Of a stretch of DNA of 64,000 bases, positions 33,380 through 44,482 are shown one piece after another. The translations under genes were made by a program, and so were the position numbers. Source of the stretch: Erinaceus europaeus (lineage: Eukaryota > Chordata > Mammalia > Eulipotyphla > Erinaceidae); NCBI RefSeq assembly GCF_950295315.1, contig NC_080165.1:7132417-7196416 (forward strand), written 5' to 3'. A model generated the notes under the pieces. The model was not told the DNA's origin. It saw nothing but the letters and a program-made list of their open reading frames with translations, and ran no database searches. Within the stretch, counting starts at the first letter, position 1. Every line of letters begins with the position of its first letter.

Positions 33380-33657
33380 TTTTTCTAAAAATATTTTTTA
33401 TATTTATTTATTTATTCCCTTTTGTCGTCCTTGTTGTTTTATTGTTGTAGTTATTATTGCAGTCATTGTTGTCGGATAGGACAGAGAGAAATGGAGAGGG
33501 GGGAAGACAGAGAGGGGGAGAGAAAGACAGACACCTGCAGACCTGCTTCACCGCTTGTGAAGCGACTCCCCTGCAGGGGCTTGAACCGGGATCCTTATGC
33601 TGTTCCTTGCGCTTCGCACCACATGTGCTTAACCCGCTGTGTTACCTCCCGACTCCC
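33380..33657 (-). mobile_element. SINE-A with 17-bp TSD
   Basis: A short-tail copy. cagtctcctatttttct is identical at 33363-33379 and 33658-33674, and lies at the head end of the preceding SINE-B-like copy. Confidence 0.95.
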
Positions 33658-33764
33658 CAGTCTCCTATTTTTCTAACCATACAATTTAAAAGAATATTTT
33701 TTTTAAAAGAAGGCTATAGGTACTAAGTCTATAACATTAAGAACATTCATAAATTGAGTTTCTT

Positions 33765-35130
33765 TTTTGGGGGGGTTCTTAATTTTAATTTTTTCCTTTA
33801 TGTTTTTATTAGCAGGCTAATGATGTACAGTTCAGTTGTTGGCATAGTTTCTCGTCTCACCAAGATAGAATCTGTCTGCAAAATATTCTCAACCCCAAAG
33901 TAGGCCCATTGTCCTGTACCAGGACCTGAAATTTCCACTCCTCCAACATCTCTGCCCTCTTTCCCCAGAATACCTTGCTTTGTGTACTGTGTCACCAGTC
34001 CAAGTCTGACTGTGTTTCCCCTTTCTGATCTTATTTCTACCCATTAGTGAGGTCTTCCCAAGTTCATCCTTCTTTTTCTGGCTTATTTCACCATGAATCC
34101 TCCAAGACCCATCCAAAATAATATGAAGGAGGTGAATTCATTATTCTTAATAGCTGAATAGTATTCCATTGTGTATATAGACCACAGCTTGCTCAGCCAC
34201 TCATCTGCTGTTGGACACTTGGGTTGCTTCAGGTTTTGGCTATTACAAGTTGTGCTGCTATGAACATAGGTGTACACAATCTTTTTGGATGGGTGTGCAA
34301 GATATATCCTCCGGAAAGGAATTGCAGGGTCATAGAGTAGGTACACTACTCGCCTTCTGAGAGTTCTCCAGACTGCTCTCCACAGGGGTTGGACCAATTT
34401 AGATTCCTACCAGTAGTTCAGGAGGGATCCTTTATCCTTGTAACCTCTCCAACCTTTACTGCTACTGCCCTTTCTGATGTATGAAATTCTCACAGGAGTG
34501 AAGTGGTATCTTACTGTTGTCTTTATTCACATTTCTGTGATAATCTGGACTAGGCATGTTTTCATATGACTGCTAGCCCTTTAGATCTCTTCTTTGATGA
34601 ATATTATGTCCATCTCCTCTCCCCACTTTTGCATGGGGGTATCTTATTTTATTTGTTCTTGTTGCTGACATTTTGTGGGTTCTTTGCATATTTTGCTTAT
34701 TAATCTTTTACCTGATGTACGGCATAAAAAAAATCTCCCATTCTATAAGGAGCATCTCTGTTTGAGTGGTAATTTCTTTCGCTGTGCAGAAGCTTTTCAA
34801 TTTCATGTAGTCTTATTTGGCTTTGTCTGTTTTCCTTGCAAATTGATTTGAGTCTTTGAAGATGCCTATAAAACTTAGACCGAAAGTGTTTTGCCAAATT
34901 TTTCCTCTAAATATTTGATAGTTTCTGGTTTAACATCAAGACCTTGACCTATTTGGAGTTTATCCTTCTCCTTGGTGAGGTGAACTGGTCCAGTCTCATT
35001 CTTCTGCACATTGTAACCCAGTATTCCCAACACCATATGTTGAAGAGATTCTCCTTTTTCCATCTGGTATTTTGGAGCCCCTTATCAAAAAAATAGGTGT
35101 GTCTACTGGGACATATCTTATCAGTATAGT
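33765..35130 (-). mobile_element. 5'-truncated L1: ORF2 C-terminus and 3' UTR
   Basis: On the minus strand from 35130 to ~34130 the sequence follows mammalian L1 ORF2 between the RT and the C-terminus. The 3' UTR then runs to about 33765. The reading frame is repeatedly broken. Confidence 0.9.
34083..34397 (-). pseudogene. L1 ORF2 C-terminal remnant
   Basis: The frame contains YDPAIPFRRIYL, CPTADEWLSKLWSIY and YTMEYYSAIKNNEF. This is the hallmark order of the L1 ORF2p C-terminal segment (…PTADEW…, …MEYYSAIK…). Upstream pieces (34875-35063, 34700-34897) lie in shifted frames. Confidence 0.88.
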
Positions 35131-35814
35131 CTTATTTACTTTTAATAGATAACCATAATACCCTCAAACTTGCTTCACCAAACAACCCCCCCCCAAACAG
35201 GTGAAAACCACATAACTGGGATACACAGGAACCCTCTTACCTTATCCAAAGTATCCCTGTACTGCACAGTGTTGCAGAGAATTAGTGAACAAGTCTGGGA
35301 AATAGTGAAGCTGACCTGTTTGCCAGCTTTTTGAAATTTGGTTGGGTGGATGAGAGGGGGTTTCAGGCAATAAGATTTGGGATTCTTAATGAGCTAGCTT
35401 GATGCCAGAAAAATATGTGATTTTATAGAGGATTTTGTTTTATAGAGGCATGCACTTCAGACCTATGTGGATGATGTCATCTCACTTGAGATCTCTCTAA
35501 TTATTAACACATATGTTTCCCATCCACTTGCAGGCACTCATGATGTGACAATAGAGGTCTTGCCAAAATTTCACTGCAACCATGAGTAACTTGCTTTCTT
35601 GAATATATTTTATGTGAAAATATGTTGAGGATAATTTATTTTTAATGGATTTTAGCAATAAGAAGTTGGATTTTTTTTTTGTTGTTGTTGTTCCTGAAAA
35701 GCCTAAGGAATGTTGTATTAGTGGGACTGGAACACGTTGGGATAAACATTGTTGCCTTTGGAGGAAAAAAAAAACTAGGTAAAACAAAGATGAGAGAATT
35801 GTATTTTATTTCTA
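35131..35814. other. No gene or recognised repeat
   Basis: Unassigned. A C9 run is near 35188 and a (gtt)n stretch at about 35679-35691. Confidence 0.5.
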
Positions 35815-35940
35815 GATTTTCTTTTTATTTGTTATTAGTAATGGTTTACAAGGTTGAATGATTACAAGGTATTGTTCCACACAATACTCAACACTAACGT
35901 TCTGTGCTCTCACCCTTCTGATGTTAACCAACATAATTTA
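35815..35940 (-). mobile_element. L1 extreme 3' fragment
   Basis: 'tttttatttgttattagtaa' and 'tggtttacaaggttg' are shared with 37285 and 63935 (all minus). Confidence 0.55.
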
Positions 35941-36189
35941 TAATTGATTCAGAACATTAAAACAAACAGATCTAACAATGGGGTAAAGATTATTCATTTT
36001 AGTCTTATAAGACCAGAATGAAACAAAAGACATATATTCAATGGAATACTACTCAGTAGTTAAAAGTGACTAGAATGTGTCCTTTGGGACTAACTGATGG
36101 GACTCGCAATGATCATAATTAGTGAAGTAAAAAACTGAAGGACAAATATGGGATGATTACACTCAAATGTGGAAAATGTAGAATTGAAA

Positions 36190-36459
36190 CAGGGAGCCAG
36201 CTGGAGGTGCCCCTAGTTAAGTGCACATAGTACCAAACACAAGAACCCTCACAAAGATCTGGGTTCAAGCCCCCAAATCCCCACCTGCAGGAGGACACTT
36301 CACGAGCGATGAAGCAAGTCTGCAGGTGTCTAACTTTCTCTCCTCTGTCTTCCCTCCTCTCTCCATTTTTCTCTGTCCTATTTCATAAAATGGAAAACAG
36401 TGCTGCCAGGAGTAGTGGATTCATAGTGACCGCACCACCGAGTCCCAGCAATAACTTTG

Positions 36460-36507
<48 letters not shown>
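36190..36507 (+). mobile_element. SINE-A (long tail) with 10-bp TSD
   Basis: Diverged head 'aggtgcccctagttaagtgc', module 'ccaggagtagtggattcata'. agaattgaaa occurs at 36180-36189 and 36508-36517. The 3' end has turned into (GA)n. Confidence 0.92.
36462..36500. repeat. (GA)n microsatellite at the SINE 3' end
   Basis: A nearly pure GA run replacing the end of the SINE module. Confidence 0.93.
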
Positions 36508-36514
<7 letters not shown>

Positions 36515-36804
36515 GAGAGAATTGAAATACATGAACTTGAAAAAAGAATATATGTCTGACTGTGGGAAAACTATGGGTATTACTGTTGGAGGGGGTGTGG
36601 ACACAGAATTTTAGTGGAGAGTGTTGTGGAAATACACTCCTATTAGTTTATAACCTTGTAAGTCATTATTAAATCACTGATCAAAATATATATGTAAAAA
36701 AGTAAAAAAAAAAAAACCCAAAACTCAAAAATTAGTCCTATTCCCCCTAGAATGTATACCTAGAGGTTACCAAAGCCCAAATCATGTGATAAACGAAAAA
36801 AAAA

Positions 36805-37135
36805 AAAAGGTGTTGAATTCAGAATGTGAATAAAAAACAAAACTGTAATGTGTAATATGGATGGAACTGGCAGTGAGTGTGATTAGTGCAGGACAACTCT
36901 GGTTGACTTCATTCTAAGTGGAGTACAGAAAATTGAAACACTTGAACTTGAAAACATAATATTTAAGTCAACCCATATCCAGGACCTTGATAGAACTATG
37001 GTGGTTACTCTTGGAGGTGGATGGGAGCACAGAATGTTGGCGGTGGGAGTGGTGGGGAATTATATCTCTATATTTTACGATTTTTGTGTGGTTTTGTAAA
37101 TGACTATTAAGTCACTAATAAAGTACATATTAAAA
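36805..37135 (+). mobile_element. Second L1 3' end in the same orientation
   Basis: It parallels 36090-36700 block by block: 'tgaaacacttgaacttgaaa', 'tatggtggttactcttggag', 'gactattaagtcactaataa'. Diverged from it, so more likely a separate insertion than a recent duplication. Confidence 0.75.
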
Positions 37136-37274
37136 TAAGAAAGCTTTGGGAACACTCCTTTCCATTATTGTTATTAGTGTAGGTTTTTCTCAATAGAAGG
37201 AATAAGGTAATATTTCTCTCTCTTGTTCTTTCTAAAGTATGAACTAATAAAACATTCTTCCATTTCCAACTTTC

Positions 37275-39440
37275 TGCCTTTTTATTTTTAATTTTTATTT
37301 GTTATTAGTAGTTTGTTACAAGATTGTAAGATGATCATATGTAGTCCCACACCACACCCACCACCAAAGGTCTGTATCGCCACCCTCCCACCTCCCAAAG
37401 ATCATCACTAGAGTTCTCATAGGTCTTACAGTTTGCTTGCTTCTTTTTTGTCTGGATTTTTTTTTTTGGAAAGTTTGTGTGACTCAAATCTCCAGATTCT
37501 ACATGTGAGTGAAACCATCTGGTAGTTGTCTTTCATATCTTCATTTATTTTGCTAAGTGTAATCACCACCTGGATCATTCATTTTGTCTCAAAGGACACA
37601 ATATTATTGCTTTAGATTGCAGAGAAGTAGTCCATGGGATCTAGACACCATAACTTATTTAGCCAGTCATCTGTTCATGGGCATGTTGACTGTTTACACT
37701 CTTTAGATACTGTAAATAATACAACTAACAGCATAGGGGCATATATGTTCCTTTGAATTGGTGATTGCTTTATTTTGGATACATTTTTAAGAGAAGTATG
37801 GCCTGATTGTAAAGTAATTTTACTTTTATTTGTTTAAGGACTTTCCATGCAGTCTACCAGGGACACTGCACACGTTTTCATTCTGACCAGCAATGTAGCA
37901 GAGTCTCATTTACTCCACATCTCCAATGCCTGTCATCTCCTGACTTGCTGATGTAAAACCATTCTTTCATGTGTGAGATGGGATCTCAGGAAGTTGTGAA
38001 TTAAGTGGAGAATTCTTCATGTGTCTGTGGGACATGCGTATCTCTTCTTCAGAAAACCGTCTGTTTAGTTCTTTGGCCCATTTTTTGAAATTTTTTATTT
38101 ATAAAAAGGAAACATTGACTAAACCATAAACTGTAGGATAAAAGGGGTACAACTCCACACAATTCCCACCACCAGAACTCTGTATCCCATCCCCTCCCCT
38201 GATAGCTTCCCTATTCTTTATCCCTCTGGGAGCATGGACCCAGGGTCACTGTGGGATGCAGAAGGTGGAAGGTCTGGCTTCTGTAATTCCTTCCTTGCTG
38301 AACATGGGTATTGGCAGGTTGATGCATACACCCAACCTGTCTTTCTCTTTCCCTAGTTGGGCAGGTCTCTGGGGAAGTGGAGCTCCAAGGCACATTGGTG
38401 GGGTTCTCTGTTCAGGGAAGTCTGGTTGGCATGATGCTAACATCTAGAACTTGGTGGTTGACAAGAGAGTTAACATACAAAGCCAAACAAATTGTTGACC
38501 AGTCATGGACCTAAGAGCTGGAATAGTGCAGATAAAGAGATGAGGGTCCTCCATTTTATAGATAACTAGTAGCATATTTTAGTTATATTTCAAAGGGCCT
38601 GTGGCTATACTAGTTGTTTTTATTTTTCCTTTTTATTTTTTCCCCCTCAGCCTGAAATCTGAAATGCAGGTGGATCCAAGTTATTGTCTGGGACATGATG
38701 CTGTGGCTGGAAAAAGGACCAGAAAGCTGGATCAGGGAAGAGAGTAGCTCCCTAATATGGGAAAGGGGGTATAAATATTGTTGACTGTAAACCCCACCAA
38801 TTTGATGTCATCTGGGGCCCATATTCAGCTTAGGAGCCTATGTGATTTCTGCATCCCTATAGCTCTGAGCTCACATTCTGTGGTCATGAGTTGGAACATT
38901 TCAGGCTGCCCCAATATAGCACCATCTTCCTCAGGTGTAACTTACAGTATGCTGTCCAGCCTCCCTTCAGAGGATGGAACATTCTCTACCATTGTTGATC
39001 CAAGTTGAGGGCAAGGTCCTATGGGGGCCCACAAAGGGGTCTGTTGTGCTGTTCCTGATAGAAATGGCCAGGAACAATGAAGAGAGGGGTTTATTCGAGG
39101 TCTAATCTATCAAGTCTGTTTGGGAATCTCAGGACTCCCTAATGAGAGCCCCAACTGATGGAATATTTGGCCCATTTTTTAAAATTGGGTTTTCTTACTT
39201 CTTTTGTAGATTGGTACCAATTCTGTATAGTTTTCCATGATTGTAGGATGTGTTATGTATACATATCCTATTTTATGGGTTGCCTGATTATCCTTAAACA
39301 GTTTACTATTGATGTATAGAAACTTTTTAGTTTCGTGTAATTCCATCTGTTCACTCTTGTTTATATTTCCCATACCAGTGGGGTTGTCTTCATATACATC
39401 TTTGACTTGAAGGTCCTTGTGCTGACCTTCTCATATTTTC
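37275..39440 (-). mobile_element. Old L1 ORF2/3' end, split by a LINE-3' insertion
   Basis: The 3' UTR side is at 37275 and the ORF2 C-terminal part runs 37500-38086, resuming at 39181. A 64-codon remnant (39179-39373) includes MELHETKKFLYINSKLF. Too degraded for a product. Confidence 0.75.
38087..39165 (-). mobile_element. Longest bounded LINE-3' family copy, 15-bp TSD
   Basis: 1,079 bp inserted into the old L1. tttggcccatttttt is identical at 38072-38086 and 39166-39180. The 3' end (left) is an A-rich tail in minus orientation and the 5' end (39165) starts 'atattccatcagttgggg'. Near its 5' end it carries aataaacccctctcttc. Frames on both strands reach ~65 codons, and no recognisable protein is encoded. 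Confidence 0.93.
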
Positions 39441-39618
39441 ATATTTTGAACATTTTGCTCAGACATGGAAAATTTATGCTAAAATTTCATTAAGTATGTT
39501 CTCTATTTCTCTCTCCCTCCTTTCCCCCCAATATCTCAGATATTTGTCTTTCTGATGGAATCTGCTATTTCAGAGAAGTGCTTAATCTTTCCTAAACCTT
39601 TCCTTTCCAACAGTTCTT

Positions 39619-39901
39619 TTATTATTATTATTATTCTTTTTTGCACTTCTTGTTTTATTGTTGTAGTTATTATTGTTGTTGTTATTGATGTCATTTGTTT
39701 TTGGATAGGACAGAGAGAAATGGAGAGAGGAGGGGAAGACAGAGAGGGGGAGAGAAAGATAGACACCTGTGGACCTGCTTCACCACCTGTGAAGCGACTC
39801 CCCTGCAGGTGGGGAGCCAGTGCCTCAAACCAGGATCCTTATTCTGGTCCTTGTGCTTTGCGCCACCTGTGCTTAACCCGCTGCACTTCTGCCCAACTCC
39901 C
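39619..39901 (-). mobile_element. SINE-A with 13-bp TSD
   Basis: Short-tail copy. tccaacagttctt occurs at 39606-39618 and 39902-39914. Its minus-strand L1 host continues on both sides. Confidence 0.94.
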
Positions 39902-39914
39902 TCCAACAGTTCTT

Positions 39915-41565
39915 AATTCACAGAATGTGATGGTGTGTCTAGCAATGATATTATCTCCTTTTAGAATATCAATGTCTACTCAATCAATAGACTGATTGAG
40001 TCTACTTTGAAGGCTTCTTACCTCAATGAGAACTGCATTCAGTCCTTTAGACTCTACAATTCTGTATCCCCTGCCCTCCCCACCCTGTACTTTGTAGTTT
40101 TTTTGTGAAATGATCACTGTGTTCTTGAATCTTAACTTTAGTTTCTTTAATCAACTTCATAATGAGTTATCTGAACTCTGTATCTGTCATTTTTTTCCCT
40201 CATCTGGTCATTGGAGGTTTTTGTTATTGCTATCTGTATATCTCTCAGTTTCTACATTTAGTGTGACTTTTGTTGTTGTGACAGCACATGGTGCTGTGGC
40301 TAACATGTTCCATTTCCCTGTTTTTATATCTCAGTAGGGCAAGTGATATTTTATACTGTGTCTTTGATATCAGTATAGTGTCTTTCTGCTGTTGTTCCAA
40401 CCTCTGGGGAGTGGTCACAGACTTGGAGAATTCCTTTTTTCCTAGTGTTCAAAGAAAAAGTCAGAATTGTGACCCTCCAAAATTCTTTGCCTCCTTCCTC
40501 TAACCACAGGCTCTATTTTGTAAGAACTGAAATGATGCTTTGTGCTAAAGAGCACAGCTTCCTAAGTTCTGAGACCTTCCCCTCACTTCAGATCAGACTT
40601 GTCCATACCCACCAGTGGCTTAGTGAGTTACTTAAAGAGTCGCAGGAGGGGAGGAGGGGAGATTTTATCCTGAGTCATCAGGTCAGTCTAGAGTCTTTGA
40701 TATTAATATAGAGTCTCCCTGCTGTTATTCCAGCCTCTGTGGGGTAACAGTATTATACATTTAAGAAGTCACAGTTGTAATTTGGTGAGCTTTTAGGTGA
40801 CTTTTTCCCCCTAATAGTTGTTGTTGCTTTCACCCAGACCCAGCAGTAGTGCACCCCAGCTTCTTATCTCTCAATTTGGTACCAGCCATCCCTGAGGATT
40901 TTCAGTTCTAGGAATCTCTCTCTCTTACCCCTTTCTGTCCATGAGCCACATGTATCTATTATTTTATCATTTTAAATGTTTTATTATCTTTATTTATTTC
41001 TTGGATAGAGATAGCCAAAACTTGAGAGGGGAGTGGAGATAGAGAGGGAGAGAGACAGAGACCTGTAACACTGCTTCACCACTTGCAAAGCTTTCTCCCC
41101 TTAGGGACCAGGGGCTTGAACCTGGGTCCTTATGCATTGTAACATGTGCACTCAACCAAATGTTCCACCCCCTGGCCCCAATAACACATGTATCTATATT
41201 CACCTGTGGCTTGGTGATTTTTTTTTTCTATGTTTGTTTGTTTACAGTTGTTGATTTGACCTGGACCTGGAAGTGGTGTGCTTCAGCTGCTAATCTCCTG
41301 ATCTGGCTTCTGCCATCCCTAAATACAGCTTTTTAGTCTTGAGAAGCTCTCCCTTACCCCCTTTTTTTTATATCCACAAGCCACATGTGTCTGTACTTAC
41401 CTGTGCCTTGGTGAATTTCTGAAGAAATCCTACTTGTATTTTGTTGAGTTTTCAGGTGATTTTCATTGCTTTTTCTAGTTGGTAGGAAGAGCAAAGTGAG
41501 TCTGCTGTTACTCCATAGACATGCCTCTGGAAGTCTATACAATGCAAATTAAATCAATGTAAAAC
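39915..41565 (-). mobile_element. Probable L1 5' region with repeated leader units
   Basis: CT-rich plus strand, with phrases recurring in the same order. 'tttgatatcagtatagtgtc' (~40364) recurs as 'tttgatattaatatagagtc' (~40697). 'ccacatgtatctat..cacctgtggcttggtga' recurs as 'ccacatgtgtctgtacttac' (~41382). Such tandem leader units are typical of some L1 5' UTRs. The assignment is by layout, not protein. Confidence 0.5.
40960..41184 (-). mobile_element. SINE-B with 13-bp TSD
   Basis: cacatgtatctat flanks it at 40947-40959 and 41185-41197. It interrupts one of the repeated leader units. Confidence 0.94.
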
Positions 41566-41578
41566 ATGCATGGATTAT

Positions 41579-41984
41579 TGCTGAGCTAGCCTGAAGGTGT
41601 TTCTTCTTGGGCACATGCTCTCTGGGTTGGAGAGAACTCTGCTGGAGTCAACCTAGGCTGCTGCCTTCTCAGGGATGTGGGAAAGAAACCAGGGACTCTC
41701 CTGGCTAAGCAGAAACAATATAACCTGCTGGCTTTATTCATCTGCATTTATACTTTCCAGGAAGGAATTGGTAGGGTGGAAAAAGGAAGTACGTAGGATA
41801 AGGGGGCGGAGTGGAAAAAGAGTTCGAACCAATGGGGATTAAACCAATGGGGATTAAACCAGGACGGGTCTCAAACAAAACAATGATTATGTAAATAGAC
41901 CACAGCGTTAAGCAATGCAAGGGAACCTGGCATGATGCTTAGAAACAGAAGCAGAATTAGCCAAAGGAGAAATGATGACCAACA
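41579..41984 (-). mobile_element. Solo class II LTR, exact 6-bp TSD
   Basis: Minus-strand TGTTGGTCATC... to ...GGCTAGCTCAGCA; gattat at 41573-41578 and 41985-41990. TATA-like gtataaatgca and AATAAA (plus-strand 41733-41738) are followed by a ~150-bp R-U5 part, like LTR 27685. No internal region. Confidence 0.95.
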
Positions 41985-41990
41985 GATTAT

Positions 41991-42341
41991 ACTTTGAAAA
42001 TAGCATAGAAGCACATGTGAACTTTCCATTGTCTCATATGTGAACATTTTAATAGACCTGTCAAATCAAAATGTCCTTTGACATTGCTATAACTCTAACT
42101 GATGAAAAAGTGGGAGCCATTGAGGATACAGTGCCATCCCATAGTCACAGAGATGAGGCCCAGAGAAAGATGGACACATGTTAGTAACAGAAGCAGGTAT
42201 GTGAAGTTTAAAGACAGATAAACATCTGATGGTATGAGAGACGACTCCGAAATTAAAAAATTTATATGTGATACAGACGTCACACATCTGAAATATGGTA
42301 TGCACACAGAATAATCAAAGGTTTCTCAAATTAGAAGGAAC
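41991..42341. other. No gene or recognised repeat
   Basis: Unassigned. Overlapping minus frames of ~70 codons have no motif. Confidence 0.5.
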
Positions 42342-42478
42342 TTTTAAAAAATTTAATTCATTAATTTATTTAACCATTGCACTGCTCAGCTCTGGCTTCT
42401 GGTGGTGTGGGGATTGAACCTGGGATTTCAGAGCCTCAGGAAGGAGAGTCTCTTTGCATAACCATTATGCTATCTATC
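42342..42478 (-). mobile_element. SINE-C
   Basis: 'ggggattgaacctgggattt', 'agagcctcaggaaggagagt', 'ttgcataaccattatgctat'. Confidence 0.9.
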
Positions 42479-42889
42479 ATTTTTAGATAACTTCTGAATT
42501 CCGTCATGACCTAGAGGACTTTCAGCAAGAACTCTGAGGACCCTGAGCTAGAATAGTACCCCTCTGTCTTTGTCAATGGAAACTTTCCAAGAGGCTTGGG
42601 CTGTCTTTGCTTGATATATCAATTTCACAAACTCCCATCTTACGAGTTGAGTGCCCCTGTCCTTCACCTTTTATTGCCAATTGAATTTCATGCCTATTTT
42701 GCTGTAATGCAGATTTTTTTCCCTAGTAAAATTCATGCTGTATTTAAATGCAATCGACTGGAGTCATAAAATGAAAATTTTCACATGAAAATGGCAGTTA
42801 GCACATTTAAGATTGAACTTGATTTTAATATTACACCCATGAAGTAAAATCACAATATAAAAATAAAACTAATGTTTTGCTTTTGCTTT
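42479..42889. other. No gene or recognised repeat
   Basis: Unassigned. Confidence 0.5.
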
Positions 42890-43105
42890 TTTAGGGATTT
42901 ATGTTTCCTTCAGTATAGCTGTTGCACCAAAGCAAAGGAGAGGAGGGAGGAAGGTCAGGGGAGGAGCTTTTGGGTCCTGATGCATGATGGGAAAAAGGAC
43001 TTAAGTTGGGGATGAAAGAGTTTTGTAGACACCATTCATGGGGAGTTGAGAAATTGTGCCCATGTGCTAACAACTGTACCTTAAGCCATTAAACCTACAA
43101 TAGAA
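42890..43105 (+). mobile_element. L1-like 3' end (older subfamily)
   Basis: 'gttgcaccaaagcaaaggag', 'tgcatgatgggaaaaaggac', 'tgtgctaacaactgtacctt'. Confidence 0.6.
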
Positions 43106-43595
43106 AATGATAAAAAGGAAACAAATTGAATATCTTCAATGACTTTGCAGGGAGAAACAAGTAAAATTTTGCACAAAATATATTTTTTTAAACACAATTT
43201 TAAAAAGGACTGTGCAGAAGTAAAACCCAAGTTAAGAGGAATTCTTGAGGGCAAGAAAATTTATACTCTGGAGTCATCTGAGGTACCACCATAGACTTTT
43301 CTTCTGAAGGATAAATAACCAAGAAAACACACTCAGGCCACAAACCACATAAAGTGGAAAACCAACAAAAGACTTAAATATAAACCTTAAACCCCTGGGC
43401 ACTTGATTTTTTTATATCCCTTGCATAATAATAAATAACCTCTTGGTTATGTGCAGAAATTTGTCCCATCTTTGACTACTTTCACATCATGTGTATTCTT
43501 TTGAAGACCATCAAGGCCAGGCAAGCTCATAAGAAAATCCTGTCACTTCCTAAACTACCTGGAAGAATGGAAATTTCAGAATAAAAATTTCTATC
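43106..43595. other. No gene or recognised repeat
   Basis: AT-rich, unassigned. Confidence 0.5.
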
Positions 43596-43609
43596 AGAAA
43601 TAACTTTTT

Positions 43610-43756
43610 GTTTGTTTGTTTCCAGGGTTATCACAGTGGCTCAGTGCCTGTACTGTGAATCCACTGCTCCTGGTGGCCATTTTTTTCCCACTTTGTTGTT
43701 GTTGGAAAAACCAGAGAGAAACTGAGAGGGTGGGAGGGAAGATAGGGGAAGATAGA

Positions 43757-43810
<54 letters not shown>

Positions 43811-43966
43811 CCTGCAGACCTGCTTCACCCTTTGTGAAGCAATCCCGCCTCCTCTCCCACAGGTAGGGAGCTGGACTGGAACCAGGATCTTATGCGGGTC
43901 CTTGTACTTCACACTATTTCACACTCTGTGTGCTTAACCTGGGACACCACTGCCCGACCCCCCTTA
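43610..43966 (-). mobile_element. SINE-A (long tail) with expanded (GA)n
   Basis: The module reverse is 'ccagggttatcacagtggct' to 'ctcctggtggccatt'. A GA body with (GA)n at 43756-43806 and a head ending 'accactgcccgacc' follow. agaaataRYttttt flanks it at 43596-43609 and 43967-43979. Confidence 0.88.
43756..43806. repeat. (GA)n microsatellite inside a SINE-A
   Basis: About 25 GA units replacing the normal imperfect GA-rich body. Confidence 0.95.
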
Positions 43967-44335
43967 GAAATAGTTTTTCTATTAGAGAAGTCTATCATTA
44001 TGACAGGGCACATATCTAATTACAGAACATCTGTTTTTTGCCACAAGTGTACATTTTCTCATTATCTAACATTATCTTCTCAGAATCATAGACCTTGATC
44101 CTATGTGACTCAGAGAAAGTCCCATCCCCTCCATCTTCCCTCAGGGACACTGGAATCCACATATCTATGTAGATGACCTGTACTTTCATCAGGCAAATAA
44201 ATAAATATTAAAAAAAAAGAAAAAAAGGCTTTTTCTCTTCATTGTTAGGGCCAGGATTCATCAGCAGTGTTTAATAGAGTCATTTTCAAAGACAGTCTTT
44301 CCAAAAGAGAGATTTCTGAAAGTGTCTTTCCAGGA

Positions 44336-44482
44336 TGGCAAAATAACTCATTTAGGTAGCTTCTGCTTTGCCATGGGTGCTACCAGGTTTGAGTCTGGCT
44401 CCCACAAGAAAACTTTGGTGCTCTTGTTGTTTCGCTCCCTATCTCTCTTTCTCTGCCTCTCTCTATATCTGGGCGGGGGAAG
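44336..44482 (+). mobile_element. SINE-E-like copy
   Basis: 'caaaataactcatttaggta', 'gctttgccatgggtgctacc', 'caggtttgagtctggctccc', then a CT-rich body. Confidence 0.65.

Larger units (their letters stand above)
36020..36700 (+). mobile_element. L1 ORF2 end and 3' UTR, split by a SINE-A
   Basis: 36041 onward reads MEYYSVVKSD and then a stop (the MEYYSAIK motif decayed). The 3' UTR follows, interrupted at 36190-36507, and ends near 'aagtcattattaaatcactg'. Confidence 0.85.

Noticed and set aside
41579..41984. Remaining provirus (gag/pol/env) around the LTRs
   Set aside because: Sequence on both sides of each LTR is the duplicated target and ordinary flank. No retroviral frame is present.
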